DNA of 64,000 nucleotides from Campylorhamphus procurvoides (taxonomy: Eukaryota; Chordata; Aves; Passeriformes; Dendrocolaptidae), in the NCBI GenBank assembly GCA_013396655.1, contig WBMV01001244.1:124001-188000 (forward strand). The letters are read 5' to 3'. Below are positions 12,873 through 24,583 of the stretch, piece after piece (within the stretch, counting starts at the first letter, position 1; each line of letters opens with the position of its first letter). The notes below the pieces were generated by a model. The model was not told the origin of the DNA and ran no database searches. It saw only the letters and a program-made list of their open reading frames with translations. A program made the translations under genes and the position numbers.

Positions 12873-14544
12873 GAAGACTAAAGACAAAAAAAAATCACTT
12901 CAAACATCTGTTTTACACTTACCTTCATGGTGTACTGGACTCACACTCAACCCCAAACACCATTATTTTTAATCTATTGTATGTTTTGTTCCCTTCCTCA
13001 TTTACAGTTAAGAGGAAAGAAGAGAGAGGAAGAAAGGAGAAAAAATTCAGATGTGAACTTTTCCCCTAAATGTATTGCAAACTGAACTGAATCTAATAAC
13101 TGGTCTGTTGGAATTCAGAGAGAACATGCCGATATCAGAGACGGTGTACTAGTGGCTTGTGATGTCTGCAAAATGTTTGACAGTATGGATTCTGGGTTTG
13201 GCTTATGTGAGAACTATGGCCTAGGTCTGACTACCTCATCCTGGATGTCAAGATATGTTTTAGCAGCCCTGCAATGCCTGACATTTCTCCTGTGGATATT
13301 CTGTCATAAGAGCGAGCTGTGGGATGTCTCCAGTCATAGTTCCTGAGATTTAACCAGATGCTGTTTTTATAATGCAGTAATTTTTCCTTTTTCCATACCT
13401 TACCTGTTTATATATGTGAATATATATATATGTATTGCTATTAGAGTTGTACCCAACCTCGAAGTAAAAAAATCTTTTTTCAGAGGAAAAAAGATCTCAA
13501 TACTCCTCCTGCTTCAATTCTTTTCTAAAATGAAAGAAAATCTCTGTGAAAAGTTGATGTTTCAAGGTGCCCAGAGACACAAGTGATAGGACAAGGCTCA
13601 AGTGAGGTCAGCTATCTGTTCTGACCATACCAGACTTTTTAAAGATGCCTGTAACTTGGTGGAGCTGGGCTGCTGAGCACATTGACTACTATCAGAAAAA
13701 AAGAAAGAGATGAAACATCAAAAAACTAAATAATACCAAGGGACAGAAACTAGATCTAAGATTAATAAGGAACAAAACATTACTGACAGGTACTACTATC
13801 ACAATGCAGATAATTGTGGAAAATTGTAGAAAAATACACAAAATGAATGAACTGAAGTTCTACATCCCTGAAAATAGTCAGTAATACAGTTAGCATGGTA
13901 TATGGAAAATGAAAAGAAAAACAGATTATTCTTTAAATGAGAAAGACAAAAAATTTATAGCAGTTTCCTGAATCAATGCTTTATGTATTGTCAATGAACA
14001 GGAAACAGCTCATTTAGTTTGCTTTTTAAAAACAATAGATATTTTATTTTAAATAACTGTGAAAAATTGAAGTCTCAAAAATAGTAAAATTCACTTTCAT
14101 AAAATCATAGTGTTGTCTAAAATGGGAGAAAATAACTTTTGAGACAATATTAATATAGATAAAATAGAGAGCTGGTCTTTAATGAAAGTGCTTTCAGGTG
14201 CCACAATACATAAGTGCACACCCCAGCATAGAATTCTTACAATTTTATAACTTTAACTAATTAGCATATCTGGTGGGTATATGCAACTTGAAAACCATTT
14301 GTCCCTGATACCACCCTCAGAACTGTCCCCTTGAAGCCTCTTCAAGGATTCTGGGCCTTCTTGTTTTGACTACAATGTATCTTATTATTCTGGTCTAGGT
14401 GCATATGTCCCAAACAAGATGTCGTTGCTAAAACCTCTTTCCTTGAAAAGACCATTAAACAGAATTTCAAGAATGTGGCACAAAGTGTGAGAAACTGTAC
14501 AGCTATATCAGAAACTACAAATATATAAAAAATTTAAGGCAAAC
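12873..14544. other. Unannotated A+T-rich DNA, no gene seen
   Basis: It holds a purine-rich tract at about 13009-13048 and a TA/TG run at about 13415-13433. The piece at 13090-13346 is less A+T-rich and has a 64-codon plus-strand open frame with several Cys residues. I do not recognise it, and without a splice context I do not call an exon. Confidence 0.5.
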
Positions 14545-14785
14545 CAATGGTTTGGATTGGAAGAGACCTTAAAGATCATCTATTTCCAACCTCCCTGTCA
14601 TGGGCAGGGACACCTGCCGCTAAACCTCATTGTTCAGGGTTCCATCCAATCTGACCTTGAACATTACTTGGGATGGGGCATCCACAGATCTTAGGGAAAC
14701 CTGTTTCAGTGACTCGCTATCCTTACAGTAAAGGTTTTCTTCCTAATATCAAATATAAAGCCACTTTCTTTCAGTTTGACTTTGT
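14545..14785 (-). mobile_element. CR1 LINE fragment, 3' end only, minus orientation
   Basis: The stretch starting ATGGTTTGGATTGGAAGAGA is the reverse complement of the well-known CR1 3' end, followed by the usual CATGGGCAGGGACACCT block and the ACAGTAAAGGTTTTCTTCCT block. It ends near 14785, where the sequence stops following the family. It is about 240 bp and so strongly 5'-truncated, as most CR1 copies are, and holds no useful coding sequence. The terminal short repeats of the CR1 tail are largely gone on the left. Confidence 0.85.
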
Positions 14786-16359
14786 AGGGAGGAGTAGGGG
14801 TTTGAGTTTTTTATTTCAAAGGAAAGATATTTTTGCTTTTACGAGTTAGTAAAAGGAGTAAAGAACAAGAAGAAGAGGAGGAAGAAGAAAAGATAAAGGA
14901 GATAATTATATTCCTACTAAATAACTTTGAAAATTGAAGAACAGAAATAACCCTTCTAAGTCATATTCTAAGTTTCCATCTGGCTATTCAAAAACATTTT
15001 TTTTTAGTACTGTCTGATACATATTTTCTGTTTTTTCTTACAAAAGCAGCATTTTATAATATCTATTTAAAAAATCTTAAAAAATTTATTATATGTCATG
15101 TATCCTTCTTCCCTTATCCATTCTACCAGTTACCCTGGCAAAGACCAAAATCTAATTTGACACAATCTATTCTTCTCAAATCCATATCAGATGGTATATC
15201 TTTATCACTATATAAAAGCTTGCAACAATTTCTTTCTTTCTTAATAATAATTTCTTGTACTTTTTTTTTTTTTAAATGAGAGTTATATTCTTTGGTTTAC
15301 GTTTTTAAGTTCTTTCTCCTACTCTTTCATAGATAGTTACTATGTTTGCTCTTTATTCTTCTGGGATGTCTTCTATGGTCAACAGTTTCTTCATCACTAG
15401 ATATTGTTTCTATATTTTTCTTCACCAGTATGGTGTCTTTTAACACTTGCAAGGTCTCTTTTTCCACTTTACTTGTCAAGTCATTGAGCATACTGAGATT
15501 TACATTTTGTGCCCATTCTTATGAGTATGTAGCTTTCTTTCCTTCTTGCCTTTAGATAATTTATTTTACTAGCCTGTAAGTGATTTTCTCTAACTAGTTT
15601 TCTATATGTAAATTCTGAAATAGTTCTCACTGTTTATGTCAATCAGATTCAGTCTCACCAAACCTTCATCTGTATGCTTGTATTGCTTTTCAAAGAGAGT
15701 CTTTATTAAACCATTGACCATATTTCTTCTGGGTACTCTAATTGTGATCATTCACGTCCTTGTGATATTCCCTTCCCAAGTACTGAGATCTGGTTGACTC
15801 CCTTGGGTTAGGGACTCCGTAACTCCATTATTTTCTGTTGGATACTGGGTTTACTTGCAGTGATGAAGATCATGTCTCCTATGCATGTCTCTATCTAGCA
15901 GAGAAACACAGTTCTCCTTCCTGTTCACTGACTCTTTCTCTCTCTTTCCCTTGGTTTTCTTCCTTGATTTTAGATATGTGCATCCAAACATTGAAGTGTT
16001 TAGGGGAAGTTCAGTTTAACTCTAGTAGGCACATAAATTCTTGTTGCTTAATAAACTAATGCTTCTGAAGTAAAGATAGGATAGTTGCAAAACACACATA
16101 TGGAATTTTCTTACCAGTGGTCAACCAGGTAGGAGATCTGGTGTCATATAATTTAACAATCATCTTGGGTGTGCTAGATGATTTACAAGGTCCCAGATTA
16201 TTAAATTTGTTGTCTTAGATATCTTGTTGCAAAATGATTTTTATTGCAACTCATCTCAAAATATGTTGATTGTATCTTTTCCACACTCCTCATCTCTGGA
16301 GAGGTCTCCACACATGGTTGTGTTTAAATAAAAGTGGAAATACTGTGGAAATTTCGTGA
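14786..16359. other. Unannotated A+T-rich DNA, no gene seen
   Basis: A purine tract (AAG/GAG repeats) lies at about 14863-14905 and a T run at about 15260-15273. The part from 15300 to 15970 is pyrimidine-rich on the plus strand and has plus-strand open frames of 69 and 73 codons. I recognise neither. Confidence 0.5.
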
Positions 16360-16364
16360 GAACG

Positions 16365-16953
16365 TGTGGTGGTTTAGTTTTCTTAGTTTTGGCCTGGACC
16401 TTCCTTGGTAGCAAGATTGTAACTAAGGAAGTATTCCACACCGTTCCTTCACGTAATCAGGTGTATATAAAGACAGGAGGAAGATTTCCTCCCTCTCTTT
16501 TGCTCTCGCTCTTCCTTGTGCGTGGTGGAGGACATCAGCTCTCTGTGCCGGCTCAGCCCTTATCTCTGTGAGCTGAGGCCTCCCGGAGCAGCTGCTGTCC
16601 CAGCCGGACGGAGGGGAAGGACCTGCTTTCTCTTAAGGGGAGTGTTGGTGAGAAGTGATTGTATTAGTTCTTATTGAACTTTTTCCTGAGTTTACGAGCG
16701 TGTGTATTTGTTTTATCCATTTTTGTCTCATTCCCCTTTATCTTTTCCCCTTTTTCCTTTGGGGGTTGTCCTGGGATTTGTTCTGTAGATTCATAGTGTT
16801 TGATTGTATATAATTGTAATATATGTGAATATATATATATATACTTTTACTAATATTGTCTTTTTGGGTACTTTTTTTCCCTTCTCTCTTGGAGGGGGGA
16901 AATCCGTGTGGCCAGCCCTTGGGCTTGGCAGGGAGCCAACCCAAACCTCCACA
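16365..16953 (+). mobile_element. Solo LTR of an ERVL-like endogenous retrovirus, 589 bp, with exact 5-bp target duplication (LTR C)
   Basis: The element starts TGTGGTGGTTT and ends AAACCTCCACA, an 11-bp inverted repeat with one mismatch. GAACG flanks it exactly at 16360-16364 and 16954-16958. TG...CA ends plus an identical short direct repeat are the signature of retroviral integration, and a 5-bp duplication is usual for ERVL-type elements. A TATATAA box lies at 16464-16470, followed by a pyrimidine-rich and then G+C-rich segment. A TA-repeat run lies at about 16828-16843. No second LTR, primer-binding site or coding remnant follows, so this is a solo LTR left by recombination between the two LTRs of a former provirus. 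The class assignment is an inference from duplication length and end sequence. Confidence 0.88.
16464..16470 (+). promoter_or_regulatory. TATA box of LTR C
   Basis: TATATAA about 100 bp into the LTR. It would be the core promoter of the former provirus on the plus strand. No clear AATAAA is visible downstream in this LTR. Confidence 0.55.
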
Positions 16954-16958
16954 GAACG

Positions 16959-19900
16959 TAATGAGATTTAAAAGGTTCAGAAAAAAGTGAAGACCATTTG
17001 AAAGCACTGGATTTTTGATATCTAGAATTGGAAGACAGTTTGAAAGCAATGTTCAACAATTTAAAAGCAAAACTAATGAGAGGAGATTGATCAACATTTT
17101 CTGAGGTAATGAGAAAGATCCAGCTTAATTTGCAATACAGTTAAATTTGTTTAAAAAGACACTAATAAACTCGACTGTCTAAGGTAATTCCTGGGTGTCC
17201 TAAATATACTGGCATAAATAGTACTTTGAACTGTGCATTTCTGTAAGTTCATGAAATGTATTCCTAAGTTCAAGTGAACAAGATTTCACAAACTTATAAA
17301 AGACAAAAAAATATATGTTTTTCTCACAAGAAAAAAGTATTAGGCAGTACTGCAAGATATAAGCATGAAATATACGTGCAGAAATTATATTTTTCATCCT
17401 GCTAACTCAGAGACACAGTTCTAATCTACCTGTGGAACTTTTGCTCTGCCAGTTATAAACACATTAACTTGCAATATGTTTAGGCTATAGATCCTGGTAT
17501 CGAGGCGCTTTGTTTTACAAAATTTTAAAGATTTTTTGTGCACATATTATTTAATCTATTTAGACCTTTTCATATGCTATCAACATTTTTACCCTGGTTT
17601 TCGGAAAAGGACAATATACTAAATACAGGTAGCATTCAGAATTCAAATTGCTAAGAAGACAATAATTGTTTCTTTATACATATTATGGTCATTAATATCT
17701 ATGCAAATACATAGGCATGTATTTATTAAATGCTGAGGTTAGTTCATATTTCAAACTATCACATATAAATATTAATAACAGTTTACAATTTAATTTTTGT
17801 ATTTTTCATCTGTCTATCATAATTTGGATGCATGTTCATGAAACTTAGTTTAGTCAATAGCAAGAGTATAAACAGATGTCTCATCAGAAGCTTTTTTTTT
17901 TGGTTATTAATCATATTCTATTACTATTTAGTTGACTATTAAGTTTAGGGATAATTTTTTAATTTTCATTGCTAGTGGTGGTTTTAATTTGTTTCAGGTT
18001 GTTCTATTAATTAGAAAACAATGGACTCTCTAAATACTCCTAAAATAAATTAAAGTTTAAAATGTAAGTATATATGGTGAACTCTTATGCTTAATCTAGT
18101 AATATAGAAGTTTTAAAATACTAAATTAAAAATCCAGGATACCCTGAACACATTTATTTTGATGCTAATTCGTTATCATTAAAGATTATGTTAACAGTGT
18201 AGGCTGTACTCAACAATTTTATCTTCTCACCTTTCCCTTTCTTCTTCTTTGTTCTCCTAAGTACCAGTTGGGAGATCATTATTGAGAGCACAGAAGATTT
18301 CAGTTTCCATCTGTCATTTGTGGTGTGCATTGTTAAGCCACCCCATAAAACTGGAAACCGCACTTGAAAGAAAATATTATTTACTCTAACAAATAGTGCA
18401 CAGTCCACATAAGTAGTTTTAAATAGTTTTACAGTCTCAAATAAGAACTGAACTATAATTATTTCTCTACTCATAGTCAATTCAAGTCTAACTAGAAGCA
18501 TTCTTTTTAACACCATTTTGTTGCAGTGCCAGTGAAATAAATTTCACTTGATTATTCAGCTAATACCCAGCAACTAATTAGGACATAAAATCTTTGTTGT
18601 GTCTCTGAGCCTTTTGGCTTTGCTTTCTTTACGTCTAAGTTTAAAAATTCAATGTTACTTCTAAATTGAGGAGTGTTACCATCTTAGGCTTTCCCTAATG
18701 TCACTAGACATGCATGACTTTAATAGGAGATTTGTACTAGACCAAATATATTGCCAACAAACTCCATAGCAACTTACTTGACTTTACATTTGCAGCAAAT
18801 AGACAAAAAGCCCACACTAGAATAAAGTCATCTGTGTTAGGAAATGCCAACCAATTTTAAGCAACTAAAAAAGTGTTTCATTAAAATCTCTTAGTGCATA
18901 GAACTGAAAGCTCTTAAGAAAAGTTAACAAGCATAAACAAACAAAGGAACAAATAAGAAAAATAAATCATCATATTCAGAAACACCAGGTAATGTTAGTG
19001 AGGGTCTATTACCACTTTAGCAATACAACATGAATCTCAACAATAATAAAACAAATTTCACATATCATTACATAAACGCTGACTGAAAACTATCAATTGC
19101 TGCTCATAAGAGACTCTATGCATCTCAAAATGATATTCACTTCCATTACATTTTATCACATTAAGGTACTAAAGAAACAAAGACAATGAGAAAAACCCCT
19201 ACTGATACTACTATTCATCCTAATTAATGAATATTACTATAAATAACCAAAGAAAAACCCCTATTGATACAATTATTCATCCTAATTAATGAATATTACT
19301 ATAAATAACCAAACCATAAGTAAACTTTTTATAAACATGACGTTAGTCAGAACATTTAATGCATTCTAGGAAAATACTTGAAAACAAATTATTTTGTAGA
19401 ACCACAAGATAATTCTCCCATCTGTAAGAATGAAGAGTGTTAAATGTCTCATTTCTTATCAGTGACAATGTTTTATTAATATTATTCCTCATCTTTTTGT
19501 TCTACTTAGTAGAGGAGATTCAAGTAAAAAAGAGTATTTACTACTAACATAGGAATATTGCTAAGTTACCTTGCTCTACATATTACTCAGAACACCCAAC
19601 TGTATTGCTCAAGGACATAGATTCCATTCCAGATCAGGCCACTGGAAATGAAAGTTGGTAAGATAGAATGTTTGTGTCCCTCTTATATAGCATAAAAGAT
19701 CTCTCTGTATTTCTCTGCAATGAGTATTTTACTTTGTTATTCAAAGTGCTTGACAAATTGAGGAAGTTTTTTTCCTCTTGGACTGGATTATAGTGACCCA
19801 ATACAATCACAGTTTTTCAGTCTTCAGACTAATGAGGATGTCTTGAGATTTTAATTTTTCACCTCTTCTATTCCCCTTACATTCAAGAAGTCATGTCATA

Positions 19901-20650
19901 CTGATTTATATTGTGCCAGTTTCTTTTCTCGTTAAAAGCTGTGTCTAAAAATGAGGTATTGGAATTTTTCAATGCCTAGTCTATTATGTTAAATCAGGTG
20001 CTATGTTCATGTATTGTACTACTGTGACCTATTTTGAATTTTAATTGCTTAGCAATTCTGGGTTTTTTTTTCCCAACAGGTTACTAAGGTATAAACAAGA
20101 AATGTCCAGCTGATCAAAATGCATACAGCTACCAGGGACAGTGTATAGTTGTGGGTCACACTAATTTAATTTGCATATTATACAAAAGTGGAAATCATAG
20201 CTATTTCATATGAAAGGCTTCTAATGAGAATTGATAGCAAGGCACAGTTAATTTCTTCTTATGCAAAACTCTGGAATAATAAAGATTAGTTAAAATCTAG
20301 CAATGCCATTATGGTCTTCTGGAACTATGTGAGTGGTTTTATTATTTTGTTTTCCTGAATTTTACATGAGAAAAATTGTCCTGCACATAAAGAAAAGACA
20401 GACAATACCATGAATTTAATTACTGTCCACTTCAATGAACACAGGTGACAGAATTTTGAGACAAAGTGATGAACAGATATATTTCAAGAGAGAAATTTTA
20501 ATAATAAAATGACACATGTATTCCTTTATGCCTACATTCAAACCTTAAATCCATTTTGTACTACTCATAACAAAATTTTACAGTAAATTTACATCATTTC
20601 TTTCATGCTAATGAAAAGTGGATGCTAATATTTGATGTTTATCCTGGCCA
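16959..20650. other. Unannotated A+T-rich DNA with one local tandem duplication
   Basis: No gene or dispersed repeat is recognised. The only structured item is the 62-bp tandem duplication at 19190-19313. A 120-codon minus-strand frame (18154-18516) lies here. It has no recognisable domain and is treated as a chance frame. Confidence 0.5.
19190..19313. repeat. 62-bp unit repeated twice in tandem
   Basis: Unit 1 (19190-19251) and unit 2 (19252-19313) are adjacent and differ at only three positions by my alignment. The unit contains CCTAATTAATGAATATTAC and the flanks do not continue the repeat. The small divergence suggests a fairly recent local duplication, not a satellite. Confidence 0.9.
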
Positions 20651-21890
20651 CAAAATCAAAGAATGGTTAGAGTTGGAAGAGACCTCTGGAGATCATCTGA
20701 TCCAACCCCCTTGCTTAAGCAAGGACATCTAGGACTGGATGCCCAAGACCATGCCTAAGGAGCTTCTGAATATCTCCAAGGAGAGAGAATCCATAGCCTC
20801 TCTGGGTATCCTGTGCCAGTGATCAGTCATCTTCACAGGAAACACATTTCTAATGTTCTTATGGGGACCTTCTGTGTTTCATTTTGTGCTCGTTGCCTCT
20901 GATTTTGTCGCTGAGTAACACTAAAAAACTTGGCTATGTCTTCTTTAGAACCTCCCTTAGGGAGGTTCGCATAGACATTGTAAACTTCCTTGAGCCTTTT
21001 TTTCAGACTGAACTCTCCCAGCCCTCTCATCCTTTCGTCATATGTGAGCTGCCCTTGTCTCCTTTATCCATATGCCTCTTAATGGACCCTCCACTACATC
21101 CAAGTCTCTCTTATATTGATGATCCCAAAACTGGACAGAGGGCTCCAGGTGTGGCCTCACCAGTGTTGAATAAAGGAGAAGAACCACCTCCCTAAACCTG
21201 CTAGAAACCATTTGCATAATGCAGCCCAGGATACCATTTGCTTTCTTTGAGGTGAAGGCACATTGCCTTAAGGTTCCTTTTTAAGGTGACATTCACCAAC
21301 TTTTCTCTGGGGCATTTTCTGTTCAACTGTTTTTCGGCTAGGCAGCCCTGGCATATATTATTGCAGGAGACTGTTTCTTGCCAGGTTCCAGACTTGCCAA
21401 GACTTTGCAATTCCCCTTGCTGAACTCCATTAGCTTCCTGTTAATTTCTTCAGCCTGTTGAAGTCCCTATGGACAGTATCATGACCCTTTGGCATATTAG
21501 CCACTCCTCACAGTTTTGTGTCATGAGGGAACTTGGTGAGGGGTACACTCTGCACAATCATCTGGATCCTTAATGAAAATATTAAACAGGTCTGGACCCA
21601 GTCCTGACCCATGGGATACACTGCTTGCTACGAGACTCTGACTTGACTTCATGTCTTTGATCATACATGAATATGCTTGTCTATGAGAATCTTGTAGGAG
21701 ACAGTATCAAAGACCTTCCTGAAGTCTAGACAGGCAGTATCCACAGCTCTTCACCCATCTACCAGGCCACCATAGAGGTCTATCAAATCGGTCAAGTATG
21801 ACTTCCCCTTGTTGAATCCATGATGACTACTTTTAATGACCGTTTTGTACCTTTTGAGCCTGTGCTCAATCTAATCTGTGGAAAGTCTGT
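20651..21890 (-). mobile_element. CR1 LINE fragment with decayed ORF2 3' part, minus orientation
   Basis: The left end is the CR1 3' end in reverse complement (AGAATGGTTAGAGTTGGAAG and the following blocks). Going right, the minus strand enters the C-terminal part of ORF2, which encodes reverse transcriptase. Visible remnants are LDFRKVFDTVSYKIL (near 21740-21690), GPDLFNIFIKDPDD (near 21605-21565) and a broken catalytic box reading F-P-H-D (near 21540), which is FADD in active relatives. A stop codon follows closely. A C-terminal piece (MRGLGEFSLKKRLKEVYNVY...) is open at 21030-20833. Several stops and frameshifts separate the pieces. It is a dead 5'-truncated copy of about 1.24 kb. The 5' boundary near 21890 is approximate. 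Confidence 0.88.
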
Positions 21891-23260
21891 TGAAGTGAAT
21901 AAAAACACTTCCATTATCTTTAAAAAGATAATAAGACCAAATCATCAGGGGGAAATTTGGCATAAAATAAAATTGTGCATGTGTGGTAACTGGGTAGCAA
22001 GCAACATCAGGGGAATTAAGCTTTCAGATGCATGAGAGATTAAGGTTATCGCTGGGGACACCTAAATTTCATAAATTTCACAGTATAAAAGACTATGATT
22101 TCTTAGCTGGTCTCTTGTTCTTTTTGCTTTCCAAAAGCACCTTACAAAAGAGAAATTAGAATATTTAAATCTGAGTTTATGATAAAGACAAAACTCCTAC
22201 AGCTAAAGCTAGAATGAAAGGATGGCCCTTGAGGTGGACAGCTTGGTGAACCTGCTGTCTGTTTCACTGTCACTGATTCATAATTCATTTAGTTACACAA
22301 TGAAAATAGTAGCTAGACAATATGTTTAAATTATTTTCAATCTCTCCTTAATAGTTAGGAAGTATATGAAAATCATTGTGGTTAACGCATAGGACTTTGC
22401 CAATATCTCTGTGCTTCAAAGAAGGGAGCAGGATAGAAACCCTACACAGGCTTGCTGTACCCTATGGATGAATTGCTAGACATGAAATCTGGCTGATTTT
22501 AGGAACCTAAAAGCAGGATTTTGGATCCTTCGTCTTGAGACATTACTGTTTATTACACCATCAACATATTATGACCTTTCAAGCTACATGAGACAGCTCT
22601 ACCACCATCTCTCATATATTTCATGAAACATGACATATGAGAAGAGATAGTGTCTTTAGGAAAACAAAAAACAATCAGGCAAAACAAACAACACAAAACA
22701 AACAAACAAAAAACCAAAACAAAGAAACAAGCATTCTCTCTAGTGAGACAAGATCAACATACTGAAAAGGCAAACACCAACTATGAATAAGAAATAGTAT
22801 ATGAAAAAGCCTCTTTTTTTTCCACTCATAATATTTTGTCTAATAAAGGATATTATCTTTCTGTGCAGACCTTGTTTCACATCCTTCAGCTGTCTTGCTT
22901 ACAGCAATATCAGCATTTGCATTTGAGGGAGTACATCATAGCAGCTAAAATGTGAATATTTTATGGTTTTAAGCCCAGAATTCATGTCCTATTTTCTAAA
23001 AATGTTTTCAGGCTTTTTAACATTATCTGGATATAGAAAATCCTGAGTCAGTTATAGGATATAAATTTTCAAATCTAGCTATGGAGATGACTCTTAAACT
23101 CATTAAAATTGTATATTCTACTAGTTGGTGATATTCTAGTAGATGGTGATATGAACTTTTTATATAATGGCCTTAGCTGATGCTTACTTTTCTAAAAAAG
23201 AAAATAATTAATGCAGTTCAAATGTTTGACAGCAGTAAAACTTCTGTAATCTGGTGAATC
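21891..23260. other. Unannotated A+T-rich DNA
   Basis: No gene is seen. It holds an A/C-rich CAAA-type low-complexity tract at about 22660-22732. A near-repeat of TAGTTGGTGATATTCTAGTAGATGGTGATAT-type sequence lies at about 23120-23155. Confidence 0.5.
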
Positions 23261-23745
23261 ATAAGATCATATACCCATAGAATGTTTTGGGTTGAAAGGG
23301 ACTTTTAAAGGTCATCTAGTCCCTGCAATGAGCAGAGACATCTCCAGTTTGTTCACGTCTAACCTGACCTTGAATATTTCCAGGGATAGGGCATTGACCA
23401 CTTCTCAGAGCAACTTGTACCAGTGTTTCACCACCCGCGCAGTAAAGATTTTTTTCTTTATAGCTAGTCTGAATCTCTTGTAGTTTAAAACCATTACCCC
23501 TTGCCCTATCACAACAGGTGCTGCAGAAACCTTTATTCCCATCTTTCTTATAAATACCCTTTAAGTACTGAAAGGACACAATGAGGTCTCCATGAACCCT
23601 TCTCTTCTTTAAGGTGAACACTCCCAGCTTTCTCATCCTGTCTTGATATGGGAGGTATTCCATCCCTCCAATCATTTTTGTGGCCCTCCTCTGGATCTGC
23701 TCCAACAGACCCATCTCCTTCCTATGCTGAGGGCTTCAGGTGTTG
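23261..23745 (-). mobile_element. CR1 LINE fragment, 3' UTR plus ORF2 C-terminus, minus orientation
   Basis: The left end reads ATAGAATGTTTTGGGTTGAA and then AAAGGTCATCTAGTCC, the classic CR1 3' end in reverse complement. A 132-codon minus-strand frame (23714-23316) starts LLEQIQRRATKMIGGMEYL and continues with KKRRVHGDLIVSFQYLKG. This is the conserved C-terminus of CR1 ORF2, downstream of the reverse-transcriptase core. The frame runs on into former 3' non-coding sequence, so its end is not a true protein end. The copy stops at about 23745 on the right, so the catalytic region is missing. It is a 5'-truncated, inactive copy of about 485 bp. Confidence 0.9.
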
Positions 23746-24207
23746 TAAACTGTGACTTTTAAGAGAGAATAACGTCCCAGTAATATTGTATGTACTATAT
23801 CTCAAAACTAAAACTGTCAAACAAGACTATTATTTCAAATTAGACCCAGATAACTGGATTGTTATTGGTTTTCAAGAAAACCTGGTGTCCTCTTTTACAA
23901 TAGAAAAGTTAGCAAAAAAATACATTACAAAAAAAGAGGCACTACAGAAACGAGTATATACTTTTTAAAAATTCATCCAAAAGTATATTTTTTTTAAAAA
24001 ATTGCTATGTATGATTTCTTGACTTTTAAATTTGAAATATCTTTATCCTACTCTGAACTATGACAGAAAGTTGTGTTGTGTTATATGGAATATCAATTCA
24101 CAGTGAAAGAGGAAGATGTGAAAGATGAAAGGAAAGAAAATTTCAGAAAGGAAATTACCTTTGCTTTCATCAATCTCTGCAACAGACTACCTTCTCCAAT
24201 ACTTCTG
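23746..24207. other. Unannotated A+T-rich spacer
   Basis: Nothing is recognised between the CR1 fragment and LTR D. A 60-codon open frame at 23786-23968 is rich in Lys and aromatic residues and resembles nothing known to me. Confidence 0.5.
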
Positions 24208-24222
24208 TGTTGGGAACCAGCT

Positions 24223-24313
24223 GGCCCTGTAAGCTTCCCGTGAGAGAAAGAAAGGGAGTTTAGGCCTTGTGAGGCCTGGTAAGTTTCTCATGAGAGAGCA
24301 AGAAGGGAGTTAG
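24223..24313 (+). repeat. Tandem duplication in the U3 of LTR D
   Basis: Two copies with a period of about 50 bp align over about 41 bases, with scattered mismatches. Tandem U3 repeats are common in retroviral LTRs, where they often duplicate enhancer sequence. Function here is inferred only. Confidence 0.65.
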
Positions 24314-24484
24314 CCTTCACTGACTCCCTGTGTGCTCATTAAAGTAAACACCTGCAGAAGCTGTGGGAAACCTGGAGTCAGACTAGATGAGATCATGGAC
24401 TTAGCATTTTCTGTTAATGACCAATTAGCATTTGCTTATATCTATTTGCACCAATGATTCTTATGCACGTACTGTTAAAAATAG

Positions 24485-24511
24485 TATAAATGTAGAAGGT
24501 TCTTTAATAAA
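24485..24511 (+). promoter_or_regulatory. TATA box and AATAAA signal of LTR D, 21 bp apart
   Basis: TATAAAT at 24485-24491 and AATAAA at 24506-24511 on the plus strand. The same close spacing is seen in LTR H (58543 and 58565). Confidence 0.55.
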
Positions 24512-24583
24512 GTTGGAGTATTGCTTTAATCCATATTGGATACGTCTGCTTACTTCCGGGCCCGAGAACCTTCATTACTTCTG

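Larger units (their letters stand above)
24208..24575 (+). mobile_element. Short solo LTR of an endogenous retrovirus, about 368 bp (LTR D)
   Basis: The element starts TGTTGGGAACC and ends near GAGAACCTTCA. The direct repeat TACTTCTG flanks it at 24200-24207 and 24576-24583. Eight bases is longer than the usual 4-6, so chance may have extended a shorter duplication, or the end is off by a few bases. A TATAAAT box lies at 24485-24491 and an AATAAA signal at 24506-24511, only about 21 bp apart. The cap site would therefore fall near or after the polyadenylation signal, implying a very short R region. The U3 contains two tandem copies of a unit of about 50 bp (starting 24223 and 24273, each with GTGAGAGA/ATGAGAGA and GGGAGTT). 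No internal retroviral sequence adjoins it. Confidence 0.72.
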
